Below, piece after piece: positions 7,979 to 11,197 of a stretch of 11,197 bases of DNA (position 1 is its first letter; every line of letters starts with the position of its first letter). The position numbers and the translations under genes are program-made. The stretch is taken from the NCBI GenBank assembly GCA_946403615.1, contig CAMJAO010000043.1, positions 1 to 11,197 on the forward strand. Reading direction: 5' to 3'. The DNA comes from an uncultured Prevotellaceae bacterium. GTDB lineage: Bacteria; Bacteroidota; Bacteroidia; Bacteroidales; Bacteroidaceae. Under the pieces are notes generated by a model. It had not been told where the DNA came from and ran no database searches. It worked only from the letters and a program-made list of their open reading frames with translations.

Positions 7979-8048
7979 GAATGTTAAATGACGAATGTCG
8001 AATATTGAGTGGTCGCTTTGCGATGAAGAATTGTCGAACTTTGAATTC
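7979..8048. repeat. Degenerate heptanucleotide repeat in the guaB-PPIase gap
   Basis: On the plus strand, four successive 7-mers run from 7979: GAATGTT, AAATGAC, GAATGTC, GAATATT. After a small hairpin (TCGC-TTT-GCGA, 8013-8023) similar units follow: GAATTGT, CGAACTT, TGAATTC (8028-8048). The period is seven with an A/T-rich GAAT core. The repeat fills nearly the whole intergenic gap. No promoter or terminator is evident in it. Confidence 0.6.
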
Positions 8049-8050
8049 TT

Positions 8051-9529
8051 TTATTCGGGGCGACTGTAGTTGGGTGCCTCGGAAGTGATGGTGATATCGT
8101 GGGGATGGCTCTCGAGTACACCTGCACCGGTGATGCGTGTGAACTTAGCCTGATGGAGGTGCTCGATGTCGGGTGCTCCACAATAGCCCATACCCGAACG
8201 CAATCCGCCGGTCAACTGATAGATGACCTCCTGCACGGTGCCTTTATAGGGCACGCGCCCGGCGATTCCTTCCGGCACGAGTTTTTTCACATCCTTGGTA
8301 CCCGACTGGAAATAGCGGTCTTTTGAGCCGTTCTCCATGGCTTCGAGCGAGCCCATGCCACGGTAACTCTTGAACTTACGTCCGTTGAAGATGATGGTGT
8401 CGCCCGGGCTCTCCTCGGTACCTGCCACCAACGAGCCAATCATGACACAACTGCCACCGGCAGCAATAGCCTTAACGATGTCGCCCGAATAGCGCAGTCC
8501 GCCGTCAGCGATGAGTGGCACATCGGTGCCTTTCAGCGCACAATAGACATCATAAACGGCGCTCAACTGGGGCACGCCCACACCAGCCACCACACGAGTG
8601 GTGCAGATGGAACCCGGTCCGATGCCCACCTTGATGGCGTCGGCACCGTTATCGACCAACATACGGGCAGCCTCACCTGTAGCCACATTGCCCACGACGA
8701 TATCCACATCGGGGAACTCGCGCTTGGCCTCAACCAGTTTCTCCACGACCGACTTAGAGTGTCCATGTGCGGTGTCGATGACAATGGCGTCGGCTCCAGC
8801 CTCGACCAGTGCGCGCATACGGTCAATCGTGTCGGCAGTGACACCCACACCGGCAGCCACGCGCAAACGGCCTTTCTCGTCCTTGCAAGCCATGGGTTTG
8901 TCCTTGGCCTTGGTGATATCCTTGTAGGTAATAAGCCCCACGAGGCGGTTGTCACGATCCACGACGGGCAGTTTCTCGATCTTGTTCTTTTGCAGGATCT
9001 TGGCTGCGTCGCCCAGGTCGGTCTGCTGGTGTGTAGTGACCAGATTGTCCTTGGTCATCACCTCGTCAATTTTCTTGTCGAGACGGCTCTCAAAACGGAG
9101 GTCACGGTTGGTGACGATACCCACGAGACGGTTGTCGTCATCGACCACTGGAATACCGCCGATATGATATTCGGCCATCATGTCGAGAGCGTCTCTCACG
9201 GTGCGGCCCTGACGGATGGTCACAGGGTCGTAAATCATACCGTTCTCTGCACGTTTGACAATGGCCACCTGTCGTGCTTGCTCTTCTATCGACATGTTTT
9301 TGTGTATCACGCCGATGCCTCCCTCACGGGCGATGGCAATGGCCATAGCCGACTCTGTGACGGTGTCCATGGCAGCCGTCACAAAGGGCACGTTCAACTC
9401 GATGTGCCTTGAGAAACGTGTTTTCAACTCTACTGTCTTTGGCAGTACCTCAGAATAAGCGGGGATTAAGAGGACATCATCGAATGTGAGTCCGTCCATC
9501 ACGATTTTATCTGCAACAAATGATGACAT
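8051..9529 (-). CDS. guaB: Inosine-5'-monophosphate dehydrogenase
   Basis: This 492-aa protein is a full-length bacterial IMPDH. It catalyses the NAD-dependent oxidation of IMP to XMP, the committed cytosolic step toward GMP. It has the N-terminal barrel start LTFDDVLLIPAYSEVLP (14-30) and PFVTAAMDTVTE (48-59). A Bateman module with two CBS domains covers about 95-205 (HIGGIPVVD...LVGIVTNRD and IEKLPVVD...LVGLITYKD). The catalytic loop GPGSICTTR contains the nucleophile C309, followed by ADGGLRYSGD (341-350). The flap RYFQSG (405-410) and GGLRSGMGYCG (441-451) are intact. The CBS pair usually mediates purine-nucleotide allostery. The gene has its own promoter 26-33 nt before the ATG and appears to head the unit leading to the parvulin, OstA-like and mutL genes. 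The start ATG at 9529 gives the usual N-terminus of the family. Confidence 0.98.
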   Translation of the reverse strand: MSSFVADKIVMDGLTFDDVLLIPAYSEVLPKTVELKTRFSRHIELNVPFVTAAMDTVTESAMAIAIAREGGIGVIHKNMSIEEQARQVAIVKRAENGMIYDPVTIRQGRTVRDALDMMAEYHIGGIPVVDDDNRLVGIVTNRDLRFESRLDKKIDEVMTKDNLVTTHQQTDLGDAAKILQKNKIEKLPVVDRDNRLVGLITYKDITKAKDKPMACKDEKGRLRVAAGVGVTADTIDRMRALVEAGADAIVIDTAHGHSKSVVEKLVEAKREFPDVDIVVGNVATGEAARMLVDNGADAIKVGIGPGSICTTRVVAGVGVPQLSAVYDVYCALKGTDVPLIADGGLRYSGDIVKAIAAGGSCVMIGSLVAGTEESPGDTIIFNGRKFKSYRGMGSLEAMENGSKDRYFQSGTKDVKKLVPEGIAGRVPYKGTVQEVIYQLTGGLRSGMGYCGAPDIEHLHQAKFTRITGAGVLESHPHDITITSEAPNYSRPE

Positions 9530-9554
9530 AACGTAGTTTAAAATTTATTGCGTG

Positions 9555-9585
9555 CAAAATTAGCAATAAAAAATCAAAAGGCGAA
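9555..9585 (-). promoter_or_regulatory. Putative guaB promoter
   Basis: On the minus strand TAATTTTG (complement of 9555-9562) fits the Bacteroidetes -7 element TAnnTTTG exactly. TTCG (complement of 9582-9585), a three-of-four match to the -33 TTTG, lies 19 nt upstream of it. The predicted start of transcription near 9548 would leave a leader of about 20 nt, too short to hold a riboswitch or other leader control. No purine-box-like operator is evident to me. Confidence 0.65.
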
Positions 9586-9779
9586 GACGTTTCACCGTTT
9601 TCTCAGCGATTTAATTGTATTTAACCTTATTTTAGGGGCAAGTAGCAGTGAGCAAGGGGCAGCAAGAGGCGGGAGTCCAATTTTGAGGCAACAATTATCT
9701 GAGGAGAAGATGCCCTGTCCGCCACAATCCCGACTGAGAAGGCTGCGTCCCCAGCAATGACAAAGGAACGGAAATACAC

Positions 9780-9838
9780 ATCAAAGGGGCCGGTTTAAAT
9801 GAGAACTGTAACATTCCACAAAAACCGGCCCCCTTGAT
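9780..9838 (-). terminator. Long inverted repeat after recQ, possible terminator or repeat element
   Basis: GGGGCCGGTTT (9786-9796) is perfectly complementary to 9822-9832. Past a single A/C mismatch the stem continues for five more pairs (9780-9784 with 9834-9838), giving 16 pairs around a 25-nt loop. It begins 13 nt beyond the recQ stop codon. On the minus strand only TTT follows the main stem, so it is not a textbook intrinsic terminator. It could also block 3' exonucleases or be part of a dispersed repeat. Confidence 0.5.
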
Positions 9839-9851
9839 TATTTGTTATGGA

Positions 9852-11197
9852 TTAATTTGCCATTTCGGAAAGGAATTTGATGCGAACGAGGCGCACTTGC
9901 TCCTCATCAGCCTCATCGCCCAACTCCTCCATAGCGGTGGCAAGGTCATCGGTCTCGCTCTCGCTGAAATAATCGTAGATATCGTCAATCAGTTCCTCAT
10001 CCATGTCCATCTCATCGAGGAAATAGTCGATGTTGAGTTTTGTGCCGCTATAAACGATAGCCTCAATTTCTGAGAGCAAATCACTGAATTCCAGCCCTTG
10101 AGCTGTGGCTATATCGTCGAGTGCCACCTGGCGGTCGATACTTTGAATAATCTTTACTTTAAGTATCGATTTTTTTGCCACGGTTTTAACCCTGAGTTCC
10201 TCTGGCCGCTCAATCTCGTTCTCCTCGCAATGGCGTTTGATGAGTTCGCAGAATTCTGCGCCATACCTCTTAGCCTTACCTGCTCCCACGCCTTGAATGT
10301 TTTGCAACTCCTGCAAGGTGATGGGGTACATTGTGGCCATTTGCTCCAACGATGGATCTTGGAAGATAACGTAAGGAGGAACATTCAATTTCTTTGACAT
10401 TTTCTTACGCAAATCCTTGAGCATGGCATAGAGTTCGGGATCGAGTGCTCCTGCCGCACCGTCCATACGGTCGTCGCCCTCATCTTCCTTAAACTCAGTA
10501 TCTTCTACAATCATGAAGGAATGGGGATTTTTCATGAACCGCTTACCGGCAGTTGTCAGTTTCAGCAACCCGTAGTTCTCTACATCTTTTTTGATGTACC
10601 CCGCGATGAGAGCCTGACGTATGACAGGATTCCACAGTTTCTTGTTCTCATCCTCGCCACTGCCGAACTCCTCCAACTCATTGTGACGGTGCGACACGAT
10701 ATCGTCGGTGGCACGGCCCTCGACGAAGTCGATGACATAGTCGCTGCGGAAATTCTCCTTGATGGCGCTGATAGCCTCGAGCACGATGACAAGTGCGTTC
10801 TGTGCCTCAATCTTAGTCTTCGGATGCAGACAGTTGTCACAGTTGCCACAATTCTCTTTCGTATATTCCTCGCCGAAATAATGGAGCAACATTTTCCGTC
10901 GGCAAACAGACGATTCGGCATATGCCGCCGTCTCCTGCAGCAGTTGCTTGCCTATATCCTGCTCCGCCACGGGTTTTCCCTCCATGAATTTCTCGAGTTT
11001 CTGCAGGTCTTTGTAAGCGTAGAAGGTGATGCACTTGCCCTCACCGCCGTCTCTTCCGGCGCGGCCTGTCTCCTGATAATAACCTTCAAGGCTCTTGGGA
11101 ATGTCATAATGGATGACAAAACGCACATCGGGTTTGTCGATGCCCATGCCGAAAGCAATGGTGGCCACGATGACATCGATTTTTTCCATGAGGAAGT
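9852..11197 (-). CDS. recQ: ATP-dependent DNA helicase RecQ, N-terminal part outside the window
   Basis: The visible 448 codons are the C-terminal portion of RecQ. The frame is open to the window edge (codons for F and L precede the first in-frame ATG at 11189), so that ATG is internal and the real start lies outside. Counting from it, helicase motif V (VIVATIAFGMGIDKPDVRFV, 6-25) and motif VI with the arginine finger (QETGRAGRDGG, 39-49) are intact. A Cys4 zinc site is formed by C96, C114, C117 and C120. A winged-helix RQC domain lies at about 125-220, and an HRDC domain at about 248-325 (PPYVIFQDPSLEQMATMYPI, then GVGAGKAKRYG). A further C-terminal extension of about 110 residues is strongly acidic near its end. 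RecQ unwinds DNA 3' to 5' in recombination and fork repair. Roughly the first 280 residues (motifs 0-IV) should be missing. Confidence 0.96.
   Translation of the reverse strand, partial: FLMEKIDVIVATIAFGMGIDKPDVRFVIHYDIPKSLEGYYQETGRAGRDGGEGKCITFYAYKDLQKLEKFMEGKPVAEQDIGKQLLQETAAYAESSVCRRKMLLHYFGEEYTKENCGNCDNCLHPKTKIEAQNALVIVLEAISAIKENFRSDYVIDFVEGRATDDIVSHRHNELEEFGSGEDENKKLWNPVIRQALIAGYIKKDVENYGLLKLTTAGKRFMKNPHSFMIVEDTEFKEDEGDDRMDGAAGALDPELYAMLKDLRKKMSKKLNVPPYVIFQDPSLEQMATMYPITLQELQNIQGVGAGKAKRYGAEFCELIKRHCEENEIERPEELRVKTVAKKSILKVKIIQSIDRQVALDDIATAQGLEFSDLLSEIEAIVYSGTKLNIDYFLDEMDMDEELIDDIYDYFSESETDDLATAMEELGDEADEEQVRLVRIKFLSEMAN

Larger units (their letters stand above)
9530..9851. other. recQ-guaB intergenic region, no gene recognised
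   Basis: This 322-bp gap contains the guaB promoter (9555-9585) on the guaB side and a long inverted repeat (9780-9838) next to the recQ stop. Between them, about 9634-9770, is a block visibly richer in G and C than normal Bacteroidetes intergenic DNA. It holds low-complexity GGGGCAAG/GGGGCAGCAAG repeats (9634-9666) and an imperfect direct repeat, CAATTTTGAGG then CAATTATCTGAGG (about 9678-9704). A 70-codon plus-strand frame crosses the promoter and the repeats and is not credible as a gene. The block could be an untranslated 3' region, a small RNA or a decayed repeat element. The sequence alone does not decide. Confidence 0.5.

Noticed and set aside
8759..9412. A 217-codon open frame on the plus strand
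   Set aside because: It is the antisense shadow of guaB, whose catalytic and CBS motifs are unambiguous. The translation is His/Val rich and has no family features.
9530..9600. A purine riboswitch or leader regulator before guaB
   Set aside because: The predicted leader is only about 20 nt and contains no purine-aptamer-like helices, so there is no room for one downstream of the promoter.
9548..9760. A 70-codon plus-strand frame in the recQ-guaB gap
   Set aside because: It starts inside the guaB promoter region, runs through low-complexity repeats and encodes a basic, proline/arginine-ended peptide with no domain. It is treated as non-coding.
1..11197. CRISPR arrays, insertion sequences, integrases or a defence system
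   Set aside because: No regular spaced repeats, no transposase or integrase frames and no terminal inverted repeats with target duplications were seen. All long coding frames are housekeeping or envelope genes.

Overview
This window looks like core chromosome of a Bacteroidetes (Bacteroidota) bacterium, most likely Prevotella or a close relative. The evidence is the set of protein families (OmpA-type porin with C-terminal peptidoglycan anchor, Bacteroidetes OstA-like protein, tandem parvulin chaperones, IMP dehydrogenase, RecQ), the lack of Shine-Dalgarno sites before the starts, and several copies of the Bacteroidetes promoter element TAnnTTTG (-7), one with a perfect TTTG (-33) at 20-nt spacing. 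The genus is inferred from memory of similar proteins and is less certain than the phylum.

Every supported gene lies on the minus strand, so the window reads right to left. At the right edge is the 3' part of recQ (helicase motifs V-VI, Zn site, winged helix, HRDC), cut by the window end. A 322-bp gap (9530-9851) follows, holding a long inverted repeat and the guaB promoter. Then come guaB (IMP dehydrogenase), a single-parvulin periplasmic PPIase, a SurA-like two-parvulin PPIase, an OstA-like LPS-transport protein that overlaps surA by the 4-nt ATGA, and mutL. mutL ends in a compact hairpin with T-runs. An OmpA-family gene follows with its own promoter and a strong terminator, and last a tRNA-Val(UAC), truncated at the left edge, with its own near-perfect promoter.

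Functionally, guaB to mutL looks like one transcription unit: there is a promoter only before guaB, gaps are short (about 76, 54, -4 and 26 nt), and no convincing terminator appears until after mutL. The two parvulins and the OstA-like protein form an outer-membrane biogenesis block (chaperoning beta-barrels, building the LPS export bridge) embedded between a nucleotide-synthesis gene and a mismatch-repair gene. The OmpA-like protein next door is a typical client of such chaperones.

No mobile element, CRISPR array, defence island or clearly new system is visible. The points most worth a second look are a MutL whose C-terminal endonuclease motif is degenerate while its clamp-binding motif is intact, a heptanucleotide-period repeat between guaB and the first parvulin gene, the 59-nt inverted repeat and unexplained sequence in the recQ-guaB gap, and long A-tracts directly upstream of the ompA-like promoter.
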